Assembly: GCF_014649375.1 (NCBI RefSeq)
Contig: NZ_BMSX01000015.1
Location: forward strand, 62,001 to 126,000
Origin: Streptomyces aurantiogriseus
GTDB taxonomy: Bacteria; Actinomycetota; Actinomycetes; Streptomycetales; Streptomycetaceae
Length of the DNA: 64,000 nucleotides
Direction of reading: 5' to 3'
Position 1 is the stretch's first letter; each line of letters begins with the position of its first letter. The notes beneath the pieces were generated by a model. That model was not told the DNA's origin. It worked only from the letters and a program-made list of their open reading frames with translations, and ran no database searches. Positions 52,491 through 60,014 of this stretch are shown here, in pieces. The position numbers were made by a program, and so were the translations under genes.

Positions 52491-52787
52491 ATGGTCGCCG
52501 CAGCCGTGATACTCCAACTGCTCATCGTCATAGGCGCGTTGTACGACACGGCCCGCCTGCTCGCGCCGGCCGCCGATCGCCGGCCGCCCTGCCCTCGGCT
52601 CTGGCAGACCGCACTCCGGAGCCAGTCGCGGGCTCGGCCTCCGCGGCGCCGCGCGGAACTTGAGGCCGCCGAACGGCGGTTGGTGGCACAGCGATTGCGC
52701 GGTGAGATCGACGCGGCCCCGTACCGCGCGGGGATGCGCTCCCTTGCCGACGGCCACCGCACCCCTGCGTCAGGGCGTGACGGCTGA
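52491..52787 (+). CDS. Small membrane protein with SHOCT-like C-terminus
   Basis: 98 residues. An N-terminal membrane segment (VAAAVILQLLIVIGALYDTARLL) is followed by a basic linker and a short helical hairpin, AAERRLVAQRLRGEIDAAPYRAGMRSLAD. That hairpin has the shape of the SHOCT domain (L-x-RGEI-x3-Y), common at the ends of small actinobacterial membrane proteins. The ATG at 52491 follows GAGGG. Function is unknown. Confidence 0.5.
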   Translation: MVAAAVILQLLIVIGALYDTARLLAPAADRRPPCPRLWQTALRSQSRARPPRRRAELEAAERRLVAQRLRGEIDAAPYRAGMRSLADGHRTPASGRDG

Positions 52788-52865
52788 CCACCGTACGACG
52801 CCCCGCCGCCGGGGCGAGCGTGACGCACTCCGCCACCGCCCCGCCCGGTCTCGGCTCACCGATTC

Positions 52866-53090
52866 ACGCGTCGCACCACACTCGCCGCCCACGTCCTGGT
52901 CGCCGCGGCCACCACCGCACTCGCCGGCTGTGGGTCGAGCACGCCGAAGGAACCGTTCGCAGGAATGCCCGGCGGAAAGATCGCCGACCGGGCCGTCGAG
53001 GCCACCAACGGCGCCCCGGCGTATGAAGGGCGACGTCCCCGACGACGCCCGCGTCATGGGGAAGTGCCCGCAGGGCTCGGTCTACCGAGC
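52866..53090 (+). pseudogene. Lipoprotein remnant (LppX/LprG-like start)
   Basis: A lipoprotein signal is readable: RRTTLAAHVLVAAATTALAGC followed by GSSTPKEPFAG and KIADRAVEATNGAPA. The LAGC lipobox is good. The reading then jumps frame to RMKGDVPDDARVMGKCPQGSV. No start codon is in phase upstream, and the rest of the domain is missing. In intact relatives a line like S-LRMKG follows the ATNGA block directly, which supports a frameshifted remnant. Confidence 0.5.
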
Positions 53091-53451
53091 GGGCACGCAT
53101 CCGCTTGCTCCCGAGCACCGCGGACAGCACCTCGGTGCACCGACACACCGGGGTGCTCCCGGCGCGGGGCGTCGGGGGAGCCGCCACCACGCCATCCTCA
53201 TGGTCCTCCGCGCATATGCATGAGGGACAGCCATTTGGCCTCTTCGGCAGGCCTCGATCGGGGATGCGACTCCAGGCAGCACCAGCCACGACTTGTGCGG
53301 CATCGAGGCCATGCTCACTGCCGCGTGACCGGCCTATGGCGCTCATCTTCGGCTGCGAGACCTCCTCGCGGTGCACGACGGGCACGTCGCCGTCCTCGGG
53401 ATCCGCCGTCGGGTCTCTCAGGCCGCACGCGCCAGGAGGGTCTGCGCAGGT
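53091..53451. other. Gap of about 360 bases
   Basis: No convincing gene on either strand. The segment follows the lipoprotein remnant and precedes the 3' end of the Rv1733c-like gene; it is probably the decayed remainder of the former. Confidence 0.4.
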
Positions 53452-54048
53452 TCACCCTGTCTTGTGCCCCCACCGAGGTCCCACCAGGTCCCACTCGCGC
53501 CCCCACTGCTCGATGCGGCGCCGGTCGAGCCGCCACCGTGCGATGGCTCCCGCGCCGAACGTCATGCCGCCGAAGGCGAGCGCTGCCGTGGTGCCGATGA
53601 GTGCCGCGCGAGCGGTGGCCTCGCCGGAGCTCGCTGGCCGGGAGGTGAGGTCGCCCTGGCCGTCGGTCCAGACGACAACGTCGGATCCGGCTTTGTATCC
53701 GGCGTCCACCCGGGTCGTACCTGTGCGCGTGGAGCCGTCGGCCGTTGTCCAGCGGACCTTTGCCCGGACCTGGTCGCTCGTCACCGCACGCGACACGGTC
53801 AGAGGCACGTAGTCGACGAGCACGGCTCGGATCGAGTGCTTCTCGGCCTGCTGCCGAGCGAAGACGTTGTCGGCGGTGTGCGCGGTCACCGCCCCGACGA
53901 CCACGCCGCCCAGCGTCATGACCGTCACCACGGCGAGCACGATCCACGCCTCGATGACATCGTCGCGCCGTCGCAGCGCATTGCTCCGCCACCGCCACAG
54001 CCTCTGCTTGGTGCGCAGCTTCGGGTTCGTACGCTCACCACCGGACAT
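53452..54048 (-). CDS. Rv1733c-like membrane protein
   Basis: 198 residues with two membrane segments: AWIVLAVVTVMTLGGVVVGAV (about 32-52) and ALIGTTAALAFGGMTFGAGAIARW (about 150-172). Between them is an exposed domain of about 90 residues, with RAVLVDYVPLTVSRAVTSDQVRAKVRWTTADG and GSDVVVWTDGQGDL. The layout matches M. tuberculosis Rv1733c, a DosR-regulon antigen. The ATG at 54048 follows GAGGAGG. It diverges from the Acg-type nitroreductase across a gap with several DosR-like boxes, and both are probably induced together. Confidence 0.85.
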   Translation of the reverse strand: MSGGERTNPKLRTKQRLWRWRSNALRRRDDVIEAWIVLAVVTVMTLGGVVVGAVTAHTADNVFARQQAEKHSIRAVLVDYVPLTVSRAVTSDQVRAKVRWTTADGSTRTGTTRVDAGYKAGSDVVVWTDGQGDLTSRPASSGEATARAALIGTTAALAFGGMTFGAGAIARWRLDRRRIEQWGREWDLVGPRWGHKTG

Positions 54049-54167
54049 GGGTCCGCACCTCCTCGTCGTCGTCATTTGCGAGCACCGTGACACCTGGAAG
54101 TGAGCCCCGGCAGGGGCCGATCAGGCGGCATCGCCAGGCCGAACGGGCCCGACCCCCGTGCGGCAAT

Positions 54168-54181
54168 GGGCCGATCGGCCC
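54168..54181. promoter_or_regulatory. DosR/DevR-like box GGGCCGATCGGCCC, perfect palindrome
   Basis: It fits GGGNCNNNNGNCCC exactly and is self-complementary over all 14 bases. It lies 120 bases from the Rv1733c-like start and 134 bases from the nitroreductase start. A partial copy, GGGCCGATCAGGCG, is at 54114. Confidence 0.7.
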
Positions 54182-54229
54182 TGGTCCGCAGGAACCCGTG
54201 CCGGGAGTGGTCCGACCGGACCCCGGGAA

Positions 54230-54243
54230 GGGACCGTCGGCCC
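54230..54243. promoter_or_regulatory. DosR/DevR-like box GGGACCGTCGGCCC
   Basis: A second exact match to GGGNCNNNNGNCCC, 72 bases upstream of the nitroreductase ATG. Just before it is GGTCCGACCGGACC, another near palindrome. Confidence 0.6.
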
Positions 54244-54314
54244 CTCACGGCGTCCCGGCCGGACTCCCACACTCGGAGGACAGCAAGACGACGCAGGATC
54301 GTGAGGAGGGCGTC

Positions 54315-55325
54315 ATGCACTTCACGCACTTCGACGCCGCGACCTTGGAGAAGTGCCTCGCGGCTGCCGTCGCCGCGCCCTCGATCTTCAACACGCAGCC
54401 GTGGCGCTATCGCCTGGACCCCGAGACGGTCGCTATCGAGGTACGCGCCGCTCCGGAACGAGGCCTGCGCCACGCGGACCCTGCGGGCCGAGCCCTGCAC
54501 CTCTCCGTGGGGGCGGCCGTCTTCAACCTGCGTGTCACGGTTGGTCACCTCGGCTGGACGCCGGTCACACGTCTGCTGCCGGACCCCGAGGACCCGAGCC
54601 TGCTCGCCTCGGTTCGGCCGACCGGTCCCGCTGCCCAACGCCCCACGGGGCGCCGCGCCGACCTGTTCCCGGCCATCTGGCGGCGGCACAGCAGCCGGTT
54701 CCCGTTCTCCGACAGGCCGTTGCCCACATACGTACGCGCCGAGCTCACCGAGGCCGCGCGCATGGAGGGCGCGGTACTCACCTTCTCCGCGCCCCCCGAG
54801 ACGGCGCGACTACTCCGCCTGACCGCCGAAGCCGAGCAACGCAACAGGAACGACCCCGACCGTGGGGCGGAGAGCCGCCGCTGGGTCCACCGAGACCCGG
54901 ACGAGCCCAGAGACCTCGGACTCCCCCAGACGGCTCTCGGCCCGCAGGACGCCCACGAGCACATCCCCATGCGCGACTTCACCGCCCAGCGGCACCCAGA
55001 GCGGCTCCGCGCCCAACCATTCGAGACGGCCCCCGTCATCGCCCTGCTGACGACGGAACACGATCGCCGCACGGACTGGCTGCGCGCCGGCGAGGCACTG
55101 GAACACGCCCTGCTGGTCGCCACGGTCCACGGGCTACGGGCATCCCTCCTGCACCAGCCGATGGAATGGTCCGACCTGCGTCGCTCCCTGAACCCCGCAC
55201 CCGAACACACAGGCCACGCTCAGATGCTGATCCGCCTCGGCTACGGCCCGGAAGGCCCCGCCACCCCGCGCCGCGCCGCGCGTGACCTGCTCGATGGCGG
55301 GGGCGGCCGACCGCAGTCGGCATGA
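54315..55325 (+). CDS. Acg-family FMN-binding nitroreductase-like protein
   Basis: 336 residues of the duplicated nitroreductase fold. The start reads LEKCLAAAVAAPSIFNTQPWRYRL, with the NTQPW motif of the Acg family; RRHSSRFPFSDRPLP and DRRTDWLRAGEALEHALLVATVHGL follow. M. tuberculosis Acg (Rv2032), a DosR-regulon member, binds FMN in a covered pocket and may sequester it rather than catalyse. The ATG at 54315 follows GAGGAGGG. Two exact DosR-like boxes precede it. Confidence 0.9.
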   Translation: MHFTHFDAATLEKCLAAAVAAPSIFNTQPWRYRLDPETVAIEVRAAPERGLRHADPAGRALHLSVGAAVFNLRVTVGHLGWTPVTRLLPDPEDPSLLASVRPTGPAAQRPTGRRADLFPAIWRRHSSRFPFSDRPLPTYVRAELTEAARMEGAVLTFSAPPETARLLRLTAEAEQRNRNDPDRGAESRRWVHRDPDEPRDLGLPQTALGPQDAHEHIPMRDFTAQRHPERLRAQPFETAPVIALLTTEHDRRTDWLRAGEALEHALLVATVHGLRASLLHQPMEWSDLRRSLNPAPEHTGHAQMLIRLGYGPEGPATPRRAARDLLDGGGGRPQSA

Positions 55326-55377
55326 CCTTGCTCGCCGGCTTCCACCCGCACGAGTTCCTCGATCCCCGCCGCTCTGG

Positions 55378-55415
55378 GCGTTCGGGCCAGGCGGGTGCAC
55401 GCCTGGCCCGAACGC
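55378..55415. terminator. Perfect 16-bp hairpin after the nitroreductase gene
   Basis: GCGTTCGGGCCAGGCG and CGCCTGGCCCGAACGC pair completely around GGTGCA, 53 bases past the stop. It separates the dormancy-type genes from the following module. Confidence 0.85.
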
Positions 55416-55456
55416 GTGCCACTGCCAGCCGTGTTCAACGAGGGGACTGGCCTCGC

Positions 55457-55555
55457 TCAGGTAGCCGAGCAGAGCAAGCCGACTTCCAGGTACTCGATGA
55501 TGTCGTCGGGCAGGACGTGAACGGTGAAGCCCTGGTAGAAGCGGGGGGATGCCAT
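55457..55555 (-). other. 32-codon frame, possible gene fragment
   Basis: The minus strand reads MASPRFYQGFTVHVLPDDIIEYLEVGLLCSAT, a composition more protein-like than its surroundings. Open sequence in phase extends 8 codons upstream to a stop. There is no ribosome site. It may be the surviving end of a gene cut at the border of the integrase module, or a small gene. Confidence 0.3.
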
Positions 55556-55626
55556 CGCACCGAAGATTTCAGTAGCGCAAGGATCATTTCAGTGGAAGTG
55601 GGCAACGATGCAGGCCCGCGCCCCTG

Positions 55627-55654
55627 CTACAGGAAAATTTCGATTTTCCTGTAG
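55627..55654. promoter_or_regulatory. AT-rich 12-bp hairpin with TTCG loop
   Basis: CTACAGGAAAAT and ATTTTCCTGTAG pair perfectly around TTCG. The stem is far more AT-rich than its surroundings. It lies 33 bases before the HEPN gene start and could be an operator, an RNA element or a recombination-related site. Confidence 0.6.
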
Positions 55655-55687
55655 GCTCCGCGTGATCTTCATACTTACCATCAAGCC

Positions 55688-56626
55688 GTGCCTGGACAGC
55701 GAGGCAGCAACGTGGAAGATGCAGGTGCGACCGCTTCTCGTGACGCCCGTCGGCACGAGCTGCACTTCCCGCCCCTTCGCAACGGGGCCGACTACCTCGT
55801 CAGCGTCGTCGACCACCTGACCAAGGACGAGGTGGGCCCCCGCGACCTCAAGTACGCGGTGCTCCACCTGCAGGCCGCCATCGAAGTCCTCCTCAAGGAG
55901 CGCCTGAGCCGAGAGCACTGGACCCTCGTGTTCTCTGACCCCGGCCAGGCCAGTTTCCGACGTTTCCATGAGGGCGACTTCGAGAGCTGCACGACCAAGC
56001 AGGCCGTACAGCGACTTCGGAGCATCGTCGGGTGCGACATCACGGACGACGAACGCAGCGCGCTGATCGCCCTGGCCGCCGACCGGAACGCGCTGCAGCA
56101 CTACGGGCTGACCCAGAACGCACACGCCGTCGAGGCGCGTGCCGGTCGCGTGCTGGACTTCCTATACCGCTTCATCCACACGGAGTTGATCAACCCGACG
56201 ATCGGCACGCCGGACGAGAGACTGTCCTACGAGCTGAACTACGTGATCACAGGTGTGCGTTCCATCGACGCGTTCGTGAAGCAGCGCATGCGACGCCTCC
56301 GCGGCGACCTCAAGGGCCACGAACCACGCACCATCGACTGCCCGTCGTGTGGACAGAACGCGCTGGTCCTCGCCGCCTCGCAACCGCGCCATCGCTGCTT
56401 CTTCTGCGAGATGCACTTTCACCGCGCGGAGATCATGCGGTTCATCCTGACGCGCCGGGAGCGAGGGTTCCGGAGAGAGTGCCCAAGGTGTCAGGACCAC
56501 GCCCTCATCGACGGACTCCGCGTAGCGAGCGAGTCGGCGTCGGCACCGGTCTGCTTCACCTGCAACTGCGTGGTTCCCGAAGCCCGCGACATCCTCATCG
56601 AGGAGCCCGAGGAGCGGGAGATGTGA
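55688..56626 (+). CDS. HEPN-domain protein with two zinc ribbons
   Basis: 312 residues. Residues about 30-175 are all-helical and hold R133-N-A-L-Q-H138, the RNxxxH active-site motif of HEPN ribonucleases (RNALQHYG). A helical linker leads to two zinc ribbons: CPSC with CFFC (about 218-242) and CPRC with CFTC (about 266-296). The ribbons suggest nucleic-acid binding. HEPN proteins are frequent toxins or RNases in antiviral and toxin-antitoxin systems. No start has a strong ribosome site; GTG at 55712 is an alternative. The stop overlaps the integrase start (TGATG), so the two are coupled. Confidence 0.7.
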   Translation: MPGQRGSNVEDAGATASRDARRHELHFPPLRNGADYLVSVVDHLTKDEVGPRDLKYAVLHLQAAIEVLLKERLSREHWTLVFSDPGQASFRRFHEGDFESCTTKQAVQRLRSIVGCDITDDERSALIALAADRNALQHYGLTQNAHAVEARAGRVLDFLYRFIHTELINPTIGTPDERLSYELNYVITGVRSIDAFVKQRMRRLRGDLKGHEPRTIDCPSCGQNALVLAASQPRHRCFFCEMHFHRAEIMRFILTRRERGFRRECPRCQDHALIDGLRVASESASAPVCFTCNCVVPEARDILIEEPEEREM

Positions 56627-57738
56627 TGGCTCTCGCGCCGACCGCGCCGTCCTCTGAACTGGTCCCGGCCGAAGGATCCGTACGGCAGTCCCTCGCAAGG
56701 CTGGACGCCGACCCTCGCGACAACTGGCCCCCGCGCGCCCGTCGGCTGTTCGAGTACCTGTCCGCGATTTACGGCGAGCGGGACGCGCTGCCCACTCTCG
56801 CCGCGGCATGGCTCGCGCACCAGCGCTCCGACGGCACCCGCAAGACGTACGCCCAGAACTTCAAGCTCCTGGAGACGTACGTCCGTGAGCGCGGCGTTCA
56901 CCCTCTCGCGGTGAACTTCCTGCTCGCCGACGCTTTCGCGAACCATCTCAAGAGTCTGCCCACCCTCGTCTGGCGCGGCGGGAAACGAATGCCCGAGGGT
57001 AAGCCGCGCGACGACGCCACCCGGCACAACGTGCTCTCTGCCTGCTCCTCCTTCTTCAAGTTCGTGCTCCAGACCAAGGCCCTGCCCAAGGAGAAGCTGG
57101 ACGCCAACCCCTTCGACGGGGTGCTGTACCCGGCCATCGACCCTCTGTTCACCCGCACCGAGGGCCTGACCGAGGCCGAGTACGTGACGCTCGCCCGCAC
57201 CGCCCGCGACGAACACCCTTGCCGTCGCACCGCGTTCCGGCTGTACGTCCTGATTCTGGTGCTCTATCACCTGTGCCTGCGCATCGAGGCTGCGCTCGGC
57301 GCCCGGATCGAGGAGCTGGGGTACGACAAGGGGCACCACACCCTGGAGGTACAGATCAAGGGCGGGACCTGGGTCACGAAGCCGGTGCCGCCGTTCGTAT
57401 GGCACGCCATCCAGACCCTCATCGGCGACCGCACCGAGGGCTTCATCTTCTGCACCAGCACCGGCAACAGGCTCGACGAGCCATCGCAGTGGCGCGCCAT
57501 CCGGGCCACCGCCCAGCGCGCCGGCCTTCCGCAGAAGAAGCTCGGACCGCACTCCCTGAAGCACAGCACGATCACACACGCCCTCGACCGGCCCGGCGCC
57601 CGCCCCGACAAGATCCAGCACTGGGCCGACCACAAGGACCCGCGCACCACACAGCGCTACGACCAGCGCCGCGGTGCCCTTGAGGGCAACCCCGCATACG
57701 ACGCGGCCGCGGCCATGGCAGAGCAACTGGAGGCCTGA
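56626..57738 (+). CDS. Tyrosine recombinase/integrase
   Basis: 370 residues. The N-terminal SAM-like DNA-binding domain spans about 50-165 (LAAAWLAHQRSDGTRKTYAQNFKLLETYV). In the catalytic domain Arg219 (HLCLRIEAALG), His309 (PHSLKHSTIT), His336 (HWADHKDPRTT) and Tyr345 (QRYDQR) are present. The second conserved Arg (HxxR) is Lys312. A Lys substitution there is unusual and may lower or alter activity. Its start overlaps the HEPN gene stop by one base. A GNAT gene follows one base after its stop. No tRNA or att repeat is visible nearby. Confidence 0.9.
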   Translation: MALAPTAPSSELVPAEGSVRQSLARLDADPRDNWPPRARRLFEYLSAIYGERDALPTLAAAWLAHQRSDGTRKTYAQNFKLLETYVRERGVHPLAVNFLLADAFANHLKSLPTLVWRGGKRMPEGKPRDDATRHNVLSACSSFFKFVLQTKALPKEKLDANPFDGVLYPAIDPLFTRTEGLTEAEYVTLARTARDEHPCRRTAFRLYVLILVLYHLCLRIEAALGARIEELGYDKGHHTLEVQIKGGTWVTKPVPPFVWHAIQTLIGDRTEGFIFCTSTGNRLDEPSQWRAIRATAQRAGLPQKKLGPHSLKHSTITHALDRPGARPDKIQHWADHKDPRTTQRYDQRRGALEGNPAYDAAAAMAEQLEA

Positions 57739-57739
57739 C

Positions 57740-58108
57740 GTGCCGTTCGATCCCGACCGTCCGGCTCCGCCCGATGGGATGAAACACCGCACCGAGCGCG
57801 GGTACATCATCGCCGGCCCAGACGACCGCGGATGCTGCGTGATCCACGAGATGTGGGTCGATCCCGACCATCGCGGCGGCGGGGAAGGACGCGCATTGGT
57901 TGATCATGTCCGCGCATGGGCCCGCGAGCGGGGTCTCAGTCCCCTGGTGGTCCAGTGTTCGCCCCGAAACGAAGGGGGTCGCGCCTTCTACGAGGCCCTC
58001 GGCATGCGGGCTGTTGCCACTGTCTACCAGGACGACCTGAACAGACGGGCCCAACCGCAGCCGCTCCCGTCTGCAGTAGCGCGGACGGGAGTGGCTGCGG
58101 CGGTGTGA
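57740..58108 (+). CDS. GNAT-family N-acetyltransferase
   Basis: 122 residues. HEMWVDPDHRGGGEGRALVDHVRAWARERGLSPLVVQCSPRNEGGRAFYEALGMR contains the acetyl-CoA loop (HRGGGEGRA) and the C-terminal NxxxRAFYEALG motif. The N-terminal strand is short, so the fold may be minimal. The GTG at 57740 follows GGAGG, which lies inside the integrase gene end; the genes are 1 base apart. It may acetylate a toxin, tRNA or small molecule; HEPN regulation is only a guess. Confidence 0.82.
   Translation: MPFDPDRPAPPDGMKHRTERGYIIAGPDDRGCCVIHEMWVDPDHRGGGEGRALVDHVRAWARERGLSPLVVQCSPRNEGGRAFYEALGMRAVATVYQDDLNRRAQPQPLPSAVARTGVAAAV
58055..58100. terminator. 17-bp hairpin at the end of the GNAT gene
   Basis: CCGCAGCCGCTCCCGTC pairs with GACGGGAGTGGCTGCGG (one G-T pair) around a 12-base loop. 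It overlaps the last codons of the GNAT gene and probably ends the HEPN-integrase-GNAT transcript. Confidence 0.6.
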
Positions 58109-58199
58109 CCTCGGGCAAGTCCTCGGTGATCAGGGCCTGCGCGGGGGCAAGCCACGTGCTGGGTAGGGTCGTGGTACACCGACCTGGAGAGGTAGTTGC

Positions 58200-58526
58200 A
58201 TGGCCAACGAGATTGTGATCGCGCAGACGACCATCGACAACGAGGACCAGGCAAGGGCGCTGGCACGGGGCGCGGTTGAGAGCAAGTTGGCAGCAGGCGT
58301 TCACATCGACGCGCCGATCACCGCCGTCTACTGGTGGAAGAACGAGGTCGAGACGGCGCAGGAGTGGCGTATCTCGTACATGACGACGACAGACCGTCTC
58401 CCGCAGCTGGAGGCATGGCTGTCCGAGAAGCACCCGTATGACGTCCCTCAGTGGATCACGTTGCCTGTGACCGGCGGGTCGGAGGCGTACCTGTCGTGGG
58501 TTGTTGAGGAGACAACGCGGGACTGA
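58200..58526 (+). CDS. cutA: CutA-type divalent cation tolerance protein
   Basis: 108 residues, normal length for the trimeric CutA1 fold. IVIAQTTIDNEDQARALARGAVESKLAAGVHIDAPITAVYWWKNEVETAQEWRISYMTT and HPYDVPQWITLPVTGGSEAYLSWV match the family strand by strand. CutA proteins are linked to copper tolerance, though their exact role is unsettled. The ATG at 58200 follows GGAGAGG. Confidence 0.92.
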   Translation: MANEIVIAQTTIDNEDQARALARGAVESKLAAGVHIDAPITAVYWWKNEVETAQEWRISYMTTTDRLPQLEAWLSEKHPYDVPQWITLPVTGGSEAYLSWVVEETTRD

Positions 58527-58581
58527 CGGGCGACGGCGCTCGTGTCCTGAGCTTGCCCGTGTACCGAACGAGGGGATCGAT

Positions 58582-59823
58582 TCAGGACGCGAACTGCCGC
58601 AAGTGATGGGCGAGTTCCCGCTCACTGCCGGGGAGCCACGCGGCGATTTTCGCGGCACGTTCCTTGCCCATCGTGTTGGGCTTGGCTTGTGACGCAGCCG
58701 TGAACTGGCGCGATACGTAGACGCCTTGTTCGACATCCCCTCCGCGCAGGAGGGCCGAGGCGAGATCACCGAGGACGACGACGCCGCCATCCGGTAGTTC
58801 GTCCCCGAGGCGGTCGACCGCGGTGTCGGCCGTGGCGGTGAGTTCGGATCGCCCCAACTGCCCGTACACGGAAAGGGCCAACGAATCCATCCGGTACGGC
58901 GTCACGAAGCGGACCCATGCCTGTTCGCTGGTGTGATCCGCGAAGTCGTAAGCGAAGCGTGCTCGGTCAAGCGCACGCAGCGCGCCTGTCTCGTCGCCGA
59001 CCGCGGCAGCTTCCTCCGCGTGCCTTCCGAGGACCCAGGCTGCGGCCGTGGCGTTGCCGTGGCCGCGCACATCTCGGGAGGCTTGGGACAGGAGTTCTAG
59101 CTTCCTCTTCGGTGTCGGAGCCCCGTAGCTGGCGTAGGTGAGGGCCAAGGCTCTGAGGGGAGGATGCCCGGCCTTCGCCGCGCACTCAGTCGTGGCATCG
59201 TAATAGGCGCCGGCCTTGTCGTACTCGCCCAGGTCCCAGGCCACCCATCCGGCAAGGGCAGCGGTTTCCCCGGCCGCGATGGTGAGAGCCCGTTCGTGCT
59301 CGCCGGCGTGAGGCAGGGCTGCGGTGATCGCGTCAAGGTGCGACTCAACCGTGCTCTGCAGGCGGCGGGCACTGAGATTGAGTTCCTGGACGTGCAGGTC
59401 AGCAGCTCGGTTGATGAGCGCGACCGCAGCGGGCGTGTCGATGCGGGAGCCCCTGCTGAGAGCGAAGGCGAGTCGCCCCCAGGGCTCGGCAGCCGCGCTT
59501 ACGCCGATGGCGGCGCTGCCCAGCAGCTTGCGGCGCTTCACGTCGTCCTGGTCCTCCTCTTCACGGACGTTCCCTCTTCTCCGTCGGGCGCGGGCGGCCT
59601 TGGCCTCCCGCAGTAGTTCTTCGAAGGGGACGCCCGAGGCCGCTGCGATGTGGGCGAGTGTGTGGTTCGTAGGGACGTTCTCGGACTTCTCATAGCGGCT
59701 GATCTCCCGGCGGGTCAGGGTTGCCCGGCCGGAGACAGCGTTGATCGCGTCTGCCTGCTGCTCTTGCGTCCGGCCTGCGTCCTTCCGGAGCCGGAGCAAG
59801 AGTTCGGCGAACGGATCTGGCAT
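58582..59823 (-). CDS. XRE-family regulator with TPR-like C-terminal domain
   Basis: 413 residues. Residues 5-70 are an XRE helix-turn-helix (AELLLRLRKDAGRTQEQQADAINAVSGRATLTRREISRYEKSENVPTNHTLAHIAAASG). A basic linker (ARARRRRGN) and a short hydrophobic stretch lead into 300 residues of helical repeats (LAGWVAWDLGEYDKAGAYYDAT, LALTYASYGAP), resembling TPR ligand-binding domains. This layout is common in Streptomyces for regulators of neighbouring clusters. It is transcribed away from a run of direct repeats that may be its operator. Confidence 0.88.
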   Translation of the reverse strand: MPDPFAELLLRLRKDAGRTQEQQADAINAVSGRATLTRREISRYEKSENVPTNHTLAHIAAASGVPFEELLREAKAARARRRRGNVREEEDQDDVKRRKLLGSAAIGVSAAAEPWGRLAFALSRGSRIDTPAAVALINRAADLHVQELNLSARRLQSTVESHLDAITAALPHAGEHERALTIAAGETAALAGWVAWDLGEYDKAGAYYDATTECAAKAGHPPLRALALTYASYGAPTPKRKLELLSQASRDVRGHGNATAAAWVLGRHAEEAAAVGDETGALRALDRARFAYDFADHTSEQAWVRFVTPYRMDSLALSVYGQLGRSELTATADTAVDRLGDELPDGGVVVLGDLASALLRGGDVEQGVYVSRQFTAASQAKPNTMGKERAAKIAAWLPGSERELAHHLRQFAS

Positions 59824-59864
59824 GAGTGTGACCTCTGTCGTTGGCGGAATCCAATCATGGCCCC

Positions 59865-59918
59865 AGTTCCCCCTTGGGTTTCCCCCTTGACAGATTTTTC
59901 CCCCTCTGGATTCCCCTG
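59865..59918. promoter_or_regulatory. Run of TTCCCCC-type direct repeats between XRE genes
   Basis: Four copies of a (T)TTCCCC(C)-(T/C)TTGG-like unit lie within 54 bases (ttcccccttggg, ttcccccttgac, ttttccccctctgg, ttcccctgg). The hexamer TTGACA is at 59887. The site is 42 bases upstream of the first XRE gene, so autoregulation is likely. Confidence 0.55.
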
Positions 59919-60014
59919 GTAAACGGCTTCGTAGCGCGGTGCGATGGGCCCATGACCACGTTCCTCAAGTCGGGCGACCGAGGCCAGCCGGTGCTGCTTT
60001 GGGACGAGATCAAG

